This document shows, piece after piece, positions 1 through 5,640 of a stretch of 13,795 nt of DNA; the first letter of the stretch is position 1, and the number at the start of each line of letters is the position of its first letter. Location of the stretch: positions 1-13,795 of the forward strand of contig CATILC010000267.1 of the NCBI GenBank assembly GCA_949516455.1, read 5' to 3'. This DNA comes from Flavobacteriia bacterium. Its GTDB lineage: Bacteria; Bacteroidota; Bacteroidia; Flavobacteriales; Schleiferiaceae. The notes below the pieces were generated by a model. It saw only the letters and a list, made by a program, of their open reading frames with translations, did not search any database and had not been told where the DNA came from. The translations under genes and the position numbers were made by a program.

Positions 1-290
1 ACAAGACGCATGACCAGGATCTCCTCGTCATAAGGACGTCCTTCTCTCTTCAAGAATCCTCCGGGGAAACGCCCAGTGGCTGCAAATTTTTCTCGGTATT
101 CGACCGTCAGTGGGAGGAAATCCACGCCTTCGCGTGCGTCGTGATTGGAAACGACAGTGGCCAGAAGCATGGTGTCGCCGCAGCGAACGACCACAGAGCC
201 CTGGGCCTGGCGGGCCAACTTGCCCGTCTCAATGGTGATGGTCCTGCCGTCGTCTAGCAGGATCTCTTGGCTAATAGGTGTAGGTGTCAT
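1..290 (-). CDS. pnp: Polyribonucleotide nucleotidyltransferase (PNPase), N-terminal part, cut by window edge
   Basis: PNPase is a cytoplasmic phosphorolytic 3'-to-5' exoribonuclease that degrades mRNA and releases nucleoside diphosphates. The reverse strand reads open from an ATG at 290 to the window edge, giving about 96 residues that begin MTPTPISQEILLDDGRTITI. The stretch contains family hallmarks of the first RNase PH-like domain: ETGKLARQAQGSVVV, GDTMLLATVV near residues 39-48, DFLPLTVEYREKFAA, and GRFPGGFLKREGRP near residues 74-87. Only the first part of a protein usually about 700 residues long is present, so catalytic and KH/S1 RNA-binding domains cannot be checked. It follows rpsO on the same strand, the widely conserved rpsO-pnp order. 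No good -7 box was seen directly before it, so transcription may come through the rpsO terminator. The identification is very secure; the start is the first in-frame ATG and fits the family. Confidence 0.97.
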   Translation of the reverse strand, partial: MTPTPISQEILLDDGRTITIETGKLARQAQGSVVVRCGDTMLLATVVSNHDAREGVDFLPLTVEYREKFAATGRFPGGFLKREGRPYDEEILVMRL

Positions 291-331
291 GGGTTTGATT
301 GACGCGATTATCAATGGAACAGGGTGCACGC

Positions 332-358
332 AAAAAAGGCAATGACCTGCATTGCCTT
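332..358 (-). terminator. Hairpin terminator between rpsO and pnp
   Basis: On the minus strand AAGGCAATG (358-350) pairs perfectly with CATTGCCTT (344-336) around a five-base CAGGT loop, and the descending arm runs into a series of T residues (337-332). This 9-bp stem plus U-tract is the form of an intrinsic terminator. It lies 20 bases after the rpsO stop and 45 bases before the pnp start, so it should trim or attenuate rpsO-pnp readthrough. It could alternatively act as an RNA processing or stabilising hairpin, as in other rpsO-pnp intercistronic regions. The stem is only moderately GC-rich, so termination may be partial. Confidence 0.75.
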
Positions 359-378
359 CTTTGAACAAGCGTGTTCTT

Positions 379-648
379 CTATTTTCTCAGTTTGAGCTTC
401 TCGATGATCGCCCGGTAGCGTTCAATATCCTTCTCTTTGAGATAGGCGAGCAGCTTTTTGCGTTTTCCGACAAGGTCGACAAGTGCTTTTTCAGTGCCCG
501 TGTCTTTCTTGTTTTCGCGCAGGTGTTGGGTCAAGTGATTGATCCGGTAGGTGAAAAGGGCGATTTGTCCTTCTGGCGAACCGGTATCGGAATCAGAAGT
601 CCCGTGTTCTTTGAAGATTTCGCGTTTCTTTTCCGCAGTCAGGTACAT
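379..648 (-). CDS. rpsO: 30S ribosomal protein S15
   Basis: S15 is a primary binding protein of the 30S subunit that contacts the central domain of 16S rRNA and forms an intersubunit bridge. The 89-residue product matches the usual family length. It contains the rRNA-binding motif region DTGSPEGQIALFTYRINHLT (about residues 21-40), then LVGKRKKLLAYLKEKDIERY (about residues 59-78), and ends in a basic helix KLKLRK. The ATG at 648 starts MYLTAEKKREIF, the expected N-terminus, and the stop is TAG at 381-379. A -7 box of Bacteroidota type lies about 45 bases upstream, so it probably has its own promoter although accD precedes it on the same strand. A hairpin terminator follows, then pnp. S15 autoregulates its translation in some bacteria, but no clear pseudoknot was worked out here. 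Confidence 0.99.
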   Translation of the reverse strand: MYLTAEKKREIFKEHGTSDSDTGSPEGQIALFTYRINHLTQHLRENKKDTGTEKALVDLVGKRKKLLAYLKEKDIERYRAIIEKLKLRK

Positions 649-692
649 ACGGATGCTTTATTGATTACTATTCTGTTCAGTTTCAAGGGCTG

Positions 693-723
693 CAAAGATA
701 CTCAATTAATCCCCTCCTCACAT
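693..723 (-). promoter_or_regulatory. Predicted rpsO promoter (Bacteroidota-type -7 box)
   Basis: The minus strand reads TATCTTTG at 700-693, a full match to the Bacteroidota -7 consensus TAnnTTTG. The -33 TTG is represented only by an imperfect ATG at 723-721, with a 20-base spacer. The box lies in the 77-base gap between accD and rpsO and predicts a start roughly 40 bases before the rpsO ATG, giving a short leader. The -7 match is strong; the -33 match is weak. Confidence 0.6.
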
Positions 724-725
724 AA

Positions 726-1577
726 TTATTTGGAAGGGGAAACGCAGCGCAGATAGAAATCAATGTTCTCTTTCAGTTTGCTTCGTTCACTGATCAGATC
801 GAGGAATCCGTGTTCGAGCAAAAATTCTGAGGTCTGAAAACCGTCGGGCAGGTCTTTTCCAATGGTCTCCTTCACCACGCGAGGACCTGCAAAGGCGATC
901 AGTGCATTGGGTTCTGCGATGTGCACATCTCCGAGCATCGCAAAACTCGCGGTGACTCCTCCAGTCGTGGGGTCGGTCAATACGGAGATGTAGGGCAGAC
1001 CAGCTTCGGAAAGGAGCCCGAGTTGGGCAGAGGTCTTGGCCATTTGCATCAGGGAGAAGGCCGCTTCCATCATCCGGGCACCGCCCGACTTGGAGATCAT
1101 GATGAAAGGCTTCTTGTGCTTTATCGCGTGCTGAATGCCGCGAGCGATCTTCTCACCGACCACTGAACCCATGGAGCCACCGATGAAATTGAAATTCATG
1201 GCAGCTATGGTCACCGGCCGTTCACAGAGGGTGCCGTGTGCTGTGGAAACAGCGTCGTTCAGTCCTGTCTTTTTGACGCTGTTTTCGTACCGCTCCGAGT
1301 AGGCTTTGGTGTCCTGGAACTTCAGCGGATCGCCGCTTTTCATGTTCCTGTCCAACTCGGTGTACTTGCCTTCGTCGAAGAGAATACTGAAATACTCCTG
1401 CGCATTGATGCGGTCGTGATGTCCGCAGTTAGGGCATATCCAGAGGTTCTGCGCATGCTCATCCAAACTGACGATCACCTTGCATTTCGGGCATTTGTGC
1501 CACAGACCTTCAGGGACTTCTTTCTTGTCCTTGGTATCTGTGGTGATGCCTTCTTTTTTCCGCTTGAACCAATCCAT
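726..1577 (-). CDS. accD: Acetyl-CoA carboxylase carboxyltransferase subunit beta
   Basis: AccD pairs with AccA to form the carboxyltransferase that moves the carboxyl group from carboxybiotin to acetyl-CoA, making malonyl-CoA for fatty-acid synthesis. The 283-residue product has the N-terminal four-cysteine zinc ribbon (C29, C32, C48, C51, in KCPKC and ICPNCGHH). The crotonase-fold carboxyltransferase domain follows: FNFIGGSMGSVVGEKIARG near 129-147, SKSGGARMMEAAFSLMQMAK near 162-181, and TDPTTGGVTASFAMLGD near 201-217. Length and motif order are normal, so the gene looks intact. The ATG at 1577 (MDWFKRKK) is the usual AccD start. It lies 38 bases after the aldolase stop with no promoter-like box between, so the two are probably co-transcribed. 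No accA or biotin-carrier gene is in the window; the partner must be encoded elsewhere. Confidence 0.98.
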   Translation of the reverse strand: MDWFKRKKEGITTDTKDKKEVPEGLWHKCPKCKVIVSLDEHAQNLWICPNCGHHDRINAQEYFSILFDEGKYTELDRNMKSGDPLKFQDTKAYSERYENSVKKTGLNDAVSTAHGTLCERPVTIAAMNFNFIGGSMGSVVGEKIARGIQHAIKHKKPFIMISKSGGARMMEAAFSLMQMAKTSAQLGLLSEAGLPYISVLTDPTTGGVTASFAMLGDVHIAEPNALIAFAGPRVVKETIGKDLPDGFQTSEFLLEHGFLDLISERSKLKENIDFYLRCVSPSK

Positions 1578-1615
1578 AGGAAGATTTTCAGAAATGGAAA
1601 ACGAGTTCGCTGGGC

Positions 1616-2689
1616 TCAGGCAATGGTAATGGACGCGTCGAGGTAGACATCCTGAATGGCCTGAAGAATATTCACGCCTTCATCCATTGGCTTTTGGAAG
1701 GCCTTGCGACCGGAGATCAGTCCGGTGCCGCCTGCTCTCTTATTGATCACAGCGGTTCGAACGGCATCTGCCAGATCCGACTCGCCAGAAGAGGCACCTC
1801 CGGAATTGATCAAACCTGCGCGCCCCATATAGTTATTGGCCACCTGATAACGCGTCAGATCGATGGGGTGCTCCGAGCTCAGTTCGGTATACATTTTCTC
1901 ATTGAGCTTGCCATAGCTGCTGTTTCCGCTGTTCAGTGCTTTGAATCCGGCATTGCAGTCTGGCATTTTCTGCTTGATGATGTCGGCCTGAATGGTGGCA
2001 CCCAGGTGGTTGGCTTGTCCGGTCAGGTCGGCAGATGTGTGGTAATCCTTTCCGTCGATCTTAAAGGCCGAGTTTCGGGTGTAGCACCACAAGATGGTGG
2101 CCATACCCAGTTCGCGCGCATATTCGAAGGCTTCAGCCACCTCGATGATCTGACGGCTGCTTTCCTCTGATCCAAAATAGATGGTCGCCCCCACGGCCTT
2201 AGCGCCCATGTTCCAGGCATCTTCGACGGTGCCGAACATGATCTGGTCGAAGGTATTCGGATAGGTGAGCAATTCGTTGTGGTTGATCTTGACAACAAAT
2301 GGGATCTTGTGGGCGTATTTACGGGCCACACTTCCCAAAACGCCATACGTACTGGCTACGGCATTGCAACCGCCTTCGATGGCCAGTTCGACTATTTTTT
2401 CCGGATCGAAATAGATCGGGTTGGGAGCAAATGAAGCGCCTGCACTGTGTTCGATCCCCTGATCCACAGGAAGGATGGACATATAGCCCGTTCCTGAGAG
2501 TCTGCCGTTGTTGAACAGATCGTGCAAGCTGTTCAGCACAGGAGTGGGTCGGTTGCTGCCGATAAAGACCCGGTCGATGAAGTCTGGGCCGGGCAGATGA
2601 AGCATTTCCTTACTTACCGTCTTGCAGCTGTGACCGAGCAGATATTCAGCGTCCTGACCGAGTAAAGACTGTACATTTTGAGCGCCCAT
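1616..2689 (-). CDS. fbaB: Class I fructose-bisphosphate aldolase (DhnA/FbaB type)
   Basis: This enzyme reversibly cleaves fructose 1,6-bisphosphate into dihydroxyacetone phosphate and glyceraldehyde 3-phosphate in glycolysis and gluconeogenesis. It uses a Schiff-base lysine rather than a metal. From the ATG at 2689 the product has 357 residues with the DhnA-type TIM-barrel motifs: SILPVDQGIEHS (about 71-82), GGCNAVASTYGVLGSVARKY, PFVVKINHNELLTYPN, GAKAVGATIYFGSEES (about 162-177) and QADIIKQKMP, where K239 sits where the family places its Schiff-base lysine. The C-terminal GGTGLISGRKAFQKP fits the phosphate-binding loop. The frame stays open upstream to an ATG at 2788, but those 33 extra residues do not look like the family and would overlap the preceding stop, so 2689 is preferred. 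It leads a probable aldolase-accD unit. The symbol follows the bacterial class I enzyme; exact substrate range is inferred. Confidence 0.93.
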   Translation of the reverse strand: MGAQNVQSLLGQDAEYLLGHSCKTVSKEMLHLPGPDFIDRVFIGSNRPTPVLNSLHDLFNNGRLSGTGYMSILPVDQGIEHSAGASFAPNPIYFDPEKIVELAIEGGCNAVASTYGVLGSVARKYAHKIPFVVKINHNELLTYPNTFDQIMFGTVEDAWNMGAKAVGATIYFGSEESSRQIIEVAEAFEYARELGMATILWCYTRNSAFKIDGKDYHTSADLTGQANHLGATIQADIIKQKMPDCNAGFKALNSGNSSYGKLNEKMYTELSSEHPIDLTRYQVANNYMGRAGLINSGGASSGESDLADAVRTAVINKRAGGTGLISGRKAFQKPMDEGVNILQAIQDVYLDASITIA

Positions 2690-2716
2690 GGAAAATATTT
2701 TGATAGGTTCAGGCAA

Positions 2717-2749
2717 CGAAGATAGTATGGGAGATTCAGAGGCTTGGAA
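2717..2749 (-). promoter_or_regulatory. Predicted promoter before the aldolase gene
   Basis: The minus strand has TATCTTCG at 2724-2717, one base off TAnnTTTG, and TTC at 2749-2747 in place of TTG with a 22-base spacer. It lies in the 89-base gap between the FG-GAP gene stop and the aldolase start, with an AT-rich leader of about 20 bases before the ATG. Each element has one mismatch, so this is a plausible but unproven promoter for the aldolase-accD pair. Confidence 0.4.
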
Positions 2750-2778
2750 TATATCCAGCGGCAGTTGCGAACAAGCCC

Positions 2779-5511
2779 CTAACGGCAAATGATCCAGCGG
2801 CCCCTGAGTGCTGTCTGACCGTCATTGACTTCCAACAGATACATGCCAGAGGGGAGTGTGGACCGGAGGCCACCGGGCTTCCATTGCCCTTGCCGGAGCG
2901 TCCTCCCGCGCATGTCCATGAGCCGATATCGGGGCATCCGCACAAAGGGCTCGAGGGAAATGTCCAGTGTGCCGTCCCTCGAGGGGTTGGGGAAGAGGAT
3001 CAATTCGCTTTGGAGATTTGTGGATGTGTGCGGATCATCGGAAAGTCCAGGCCGGATGTTCCGGGATCCCTGAAAAAATTCCAGTCCTCCAGATTCGTTC
3101 CCGATGATCACGTCGGGGATGGAATCTCCGTTCAGATCGGCCAGGGCGGGCACCAGCTGACGCCCACGCAATGAGGTGACGTATTCGGTCTGCACACCAG
3201 GGATCAGACGCAATTTGATGTTCGGTCTCCATCTGCTGTTTCCCAAATAGGGGAGTTGACAGCCCTGCGCGCTGGGCGTGTTGTTGTTCTGCACATCGCC
3301 AAAGGCATTGGAGGAAAATGTGGTCTGGCTCCCTTCCACGTGGATGTTCGGGTTGGGCGCATTCTTGCTGAAACACACCTCGATGAGCAGATTCTTTTCT
3401 CCGTCCCATTCAAAGGGCCTGTGCAGCTGAAGGGTGTTCCAGCCCTTGGTGACACCCAGGGGAACGAAAACATTATTGTAGACTTCCGACAGACCTGTTT
3501 GAAAGCCATCGAGGCTGTCCGCATCGGTGAGTTTCATCTGTATGTAGAGATCGTCGTACAGAATGGGGTTGTTGGTGGTGGTGATGCGCAGCTGAAGGCT
3601 TTGAATGTGCCCTCTTTTCAGACCCTGAGCGGCCAATTCCTGAGCCGAATACAAATACTGATTCCTTCCCACCCGTTTGTTCGTGCCGAAAGGGGTTTGA
3701 TCCACATTTTGACTGATGAGTGAGTCCAATCCGATCTGTCCATCCAGGAGCGCCGGATTGTTCAACGCATTGTCCAGGCTGTCGAATTGGAACAAACCGC
3801 GATCGAAACTCCCGACGAAGAGCTGAGGACGGCCCTCGAATTCGGTGACCACGGGTGCGGAGTAGCCGCTGTTTCCGCTGAATTGATTGCTGGTCAACTG
3901 TATGCCACCAAACAGATCATTTTCAAGAACAAAATCCAGCGACGCCCCACTTCCGATGTTGCGGTAGTAACGTATCGATCCACTTTCCTCACCAATGAGC
4001 AGATCCAAGGCACTGTCGCCATCCAGATCGTAGAGGAAGGGCGTGGCACGGCGACCCACGTCGATGCTGTCGAGGTAGGCCTCGCCGATCTGAAATCCTG
4101 CCGAGCTGGTCTGTCGGAAGTAATGCAGATATCCGTCCTCTGTGCCCACCACAAGATCGATCAAGCCGTCACCATTGAGATCTCCGAAGCTCGGGTGAAG
4201 AAAACGGCCCAGACCAAGCTGGGAGAGTCCGGCCAGATCTTCTTCGACAAGTTCGAACGAAGGGGCACTGGCGCTTCCTGCGTTTGCGTAGTATTTGATT
4301 CCGCAATCGTAGTTGGCTGCCGAAAGGAAGTGCCCGCCTCCTCCGATGAACAGGTCGGTCAGACCATCCTGATCCAGATCGAAGAGGACCGGTGCGGCAG
4401 ATTCGCCCACTTCGATCATCCCCGATTGAAGAAAGTCTTCTGATTGTTTTTGGAAGATCGGCTGACTTGCACTGCCCGTGTTCTTGTACATCCAGAGGCT
4501 TTGGCTGTTCTCCGCGGGCCCGATGTTCGGGCTGGTCAGCAGATCATTCAGTCCGTCGCCGTCCACGTCTTCGCTGAACACGGCTGGAAATACATAGAGG
4601 TCGATGGGCAGATCGTAGCTGGGGAAGGTGGTGTCCTGGCTGCTGACAAATGCCACATCAGAAGTTCCTGTATTCATGGCCGCGACGATGTTCGGAAACG
4701 AGATGTCTCCAATGAGCAGATCCTTGGCTGAATCGCCCTGAAGATCGACCGCACAGAGGGTGGAGCCTGCATGCAGCGTTTTATTGGGATCGCCCAGCAG
4801 ATCCTTTTTCTGGGTGCCGTCGCAGGTGTCCAGATACAGGCTGTTGGTCAATGCATTTTCGAGAATCCCGCCCCAGCAGTTGGTGCGGAGGAAGAAATCC
4901 AGTCCGCAGGCCTGTTGGTTCTGATGCAGCTGGATGTTGCTGCCCAAAAGGGCGAAGGAAAGGATGTCCACAGCGCTGTCTCCATTCATATCTGCGATCA
5001 CGGGAATATCCACGGAAAGGACACTGATGTTCGACCGCCCGCCAGCTCCGTAATCCGAATCGATGAATTGCTTGCTTCCCAGTGCCCAGGCAAAACGGAG
5101 CTGCCCGGCTGCGCTGATGTTTTCGTAGACACCCACCCCGGAATTGACTTTCACAAAAAGGTCCTTTTTTCCGTCACAATTGTAATCGACCAGGAGCATC
5201 CAGTGCGAAATATCAGGGAAGGAATCTGCGTAGTGCGGAGCGTAGCGATAGTCGGGCGCACCTGTGCTGTTTTGGTCGAGGAAGGTCAGCAAACGGTCCC
5301 CGCTTCGGTCGAAGAGCAGCAGGTCCTGCCGTCCGTCCTGATCGAGATCCATCCGGTTCACTTGAACGTAATTCAGTCCTCCTGCCCAGGGATTTTCCAG
5401 AAATCCTCCGTTCTCTTTCACGGGTACATCGGTCTTCTGATCCAGGCCGAGGTACACCTGAGCATGCAAAGGGAGAACAGCCGAGAGGACAATGACGAAT
5501 AAAAAACGCAT
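2779..5511 (-). CDS. T9SS-exported FG-GAP/VCBS repeat protein (function unknown)
   Basis: The 910-residue product starts with a signal peptide (MRFLFVIVLSAVLPLHAQ, cleavage probably after A17 or Q18). Nine calcium-loop FG-GAP/VCBS motifs of the form DxDxDGxxDL lie at residues 55, 109, 174, 256, 315, 378, 444, 495 and 792, many followed by VGTEDGYLHYF-like strands. A degenerate blade without the acidic loop is visible near 556-576 (GRPQLFVGSFDRGLFQF). Between it and the last motif lies a region at about 605-770 that looks like a beta-sandwich, including QYLYSAQELAAQGLKRGHI and EWDGEKNLLIEVCF. Residues about 838-910 form a type A T9SS C-terminal sorting domain (LFPNPSRDGTLDISL, then LPSGMYLLEVNDG). 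The protein is therefore likely passed through the outer membrane and held at the surface or released. FG-GAP propellers bind calcium and ligands, but neither ligand nor enzyme activity can be named. It is divergent from the kinase gene. Confidence 0.92.
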   Translation of the reverse strand: MRFLFVIVLSAVLPLHAQVYLGLDQKTDVPVKENGGFLENPWAGGLNYVQVNRMDLDQDGRQDLLLFDRSGDRLLTFLDQNSTGAPDYRYAPHYADSFPDISHWMLLVDYNCDGKKDLFVKVNSGVGVYENISAAGQLRFAWALGSKQFIDSDYGAGGRSNISVLSVDIPVIADMNGDSAVDILSFALLGSNIQLHQNQQACGLDFFLRTNCWGGILENALTNSLYLDTCDGTQKKDLLGDPNKTLHAGSTLCAVDLQGDSAKDLLIGDISFPNIVAAMNTGTSDVAFVSSQDTTFPSYDLPIDLYVFPAVFSEDVDGDGLNDLLTSPNIGPAENSQSLWMYKNTGSASQPIFQKQSEDFLQSGMIEVGESAAPVLFDLDQDGLTDLFIGGGGHFLSAANYDCGIKYYANAGSASAPSFELVEEDLAGLSQLGLGRFLHPSFGDLNGDGLIDLVVGTEDGYLHYFRQTSSAGFQIGEAYLDSIDVGRRATPFLYDLDGDSALDLLIGEESGSIRYYRNIGSGASLDFVLENDLFGGIQLTSNQFSGNSGYSAPVVTEFEGRPQLFVGSFDRGLFQFDSLDNALNNPALLDGQIGLDSLISQNVDQTPFGTNKRVGRNQYLYSAQELAAQGLKRGHIQSLQLRITTTNNPILYDDLYIQMKLTDADSLDGFQTGLSEVYNNVFVPLGVTKGWNTLQLHRPFEWDGEKNLLIEVCFSKNAPNPNIHVEGSQTTFSSNAFGDVQNNNTPSAQGCQLPYLGNSRWRPNIKLRLIPGVQTEYVTSLRGRQLVPALADLNGDSIPDVIIGNESGGLEFFQGSRNIRPGLSDDPHTSTNLQSELILFPNPSRDGTLDISLEPFVRMPRYRLMDMRGRTLRQGQWKPGGLRSTLPSGMYLLEVNDGQTALRGRWIICR

Positions 5512-5515
5512 GATT

Positions 5516-5544
5516 CAAAGATAGACTTCATGAAGGCCGGGTAA
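5516..5544 (-). promoter_or_regulatory. Predicted promoter of the FG-GAP gene, abutting the start codon
   Basis: The minus strand reads TATCTTTG at 5523-5516, a perfect TAnnTTTG box, with TTA at 5544-5542 as a one-mismatch -33 element and an 18-base spacer. Only four bases separate the box from the ATG at 5511, so transcription would begin at or within the start codon. The spacer holds the perfect palindrome CTTCATGAAG (5526-5535). No other in-frame start would leave the signal peptide intact, so a leaderless mRNA is the simplest reading if the promoter is real. Confidence 0.5.
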
Positions 5545-5584
5545 GAGGGGAACGAGCGGGTGTTCTCTACGGACGAGTACACGG

Positions 5585-5601
5585 GGTTAAAATGCTGTTA
5601 A
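5585..5601 (+). promoter_or_regulatory. Candidate OmpR/PhoP-type operator (tandem hexamer)
   Basis: Two hexamers, GGTTAA (5585-5590) and TGTTAA (5596-5601), stand as a direct repeat with a five-base spacer, giving an 11-bp period. This has the layout of the PhoP box, (G/T)GTTTA-N5-(G/T)GTTTA, bound by OmpR-family regulators. It ends five bases before the TTG of the kinase promoter, where an activator would bind. The adjacent operon encodes an OmpR-family regulator, so autoregulation is a reasonable inference. The motif is short and could be chance. Confidence 0.4.
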
Positions 5602-5606
5602 GCCGC

Positions 5607-5635
5607 TTGCGGCAGTATTGTGGCGCATATTTTCG
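5607..5635 (+). promoter_or_regulatory. Predicted promoter of the histidine kinase/response regulator operon
   Basis: TTG at 5607-5609, an 18-base spacer, and TATTTTCG at 5628-5635 match the Bacteroidota promoter TTG-N17-23-TAnnTTTG with one mismatch. The ATG at 5641 lies five bases downstream, implying a leaderless or nearly leaderless transcript. The TTG is inside a small inverted repeat, GCCGC-TT-GCGGC (5602-5613). This promoter also argues against the upstream in-frame GTG at 5620, which would lie before the predicted transcription start. Confidence 0.55.
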
Positions 5636-5640
5636 CTTTA

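Noticed and set aside
2741..2777. Inverted repeat GGCTTG/CAAGCC downstream of the FG-GAP gene as a terminator
   Set aside because: The arms are only six bases, the loop is 25 bases and there is no T-run after it, so a functional terminator is not supported.
2690..2788. Upstream extension of the aldolase frame to an ATG at 2788 (33 extra residues)
   Set aside because: The extra residues do not resemble class I aldolase N-termini, would overlap the FG-GAP stop, and a promoter-like box lies within the extension.
3256..5502. Several plus-strand open frames of 155-243 codons opposite the FG-GAP gene
   Set aside because: They are antisense shadows of a long gene with clear domains; their products have no motif, promoter or plausible start context.
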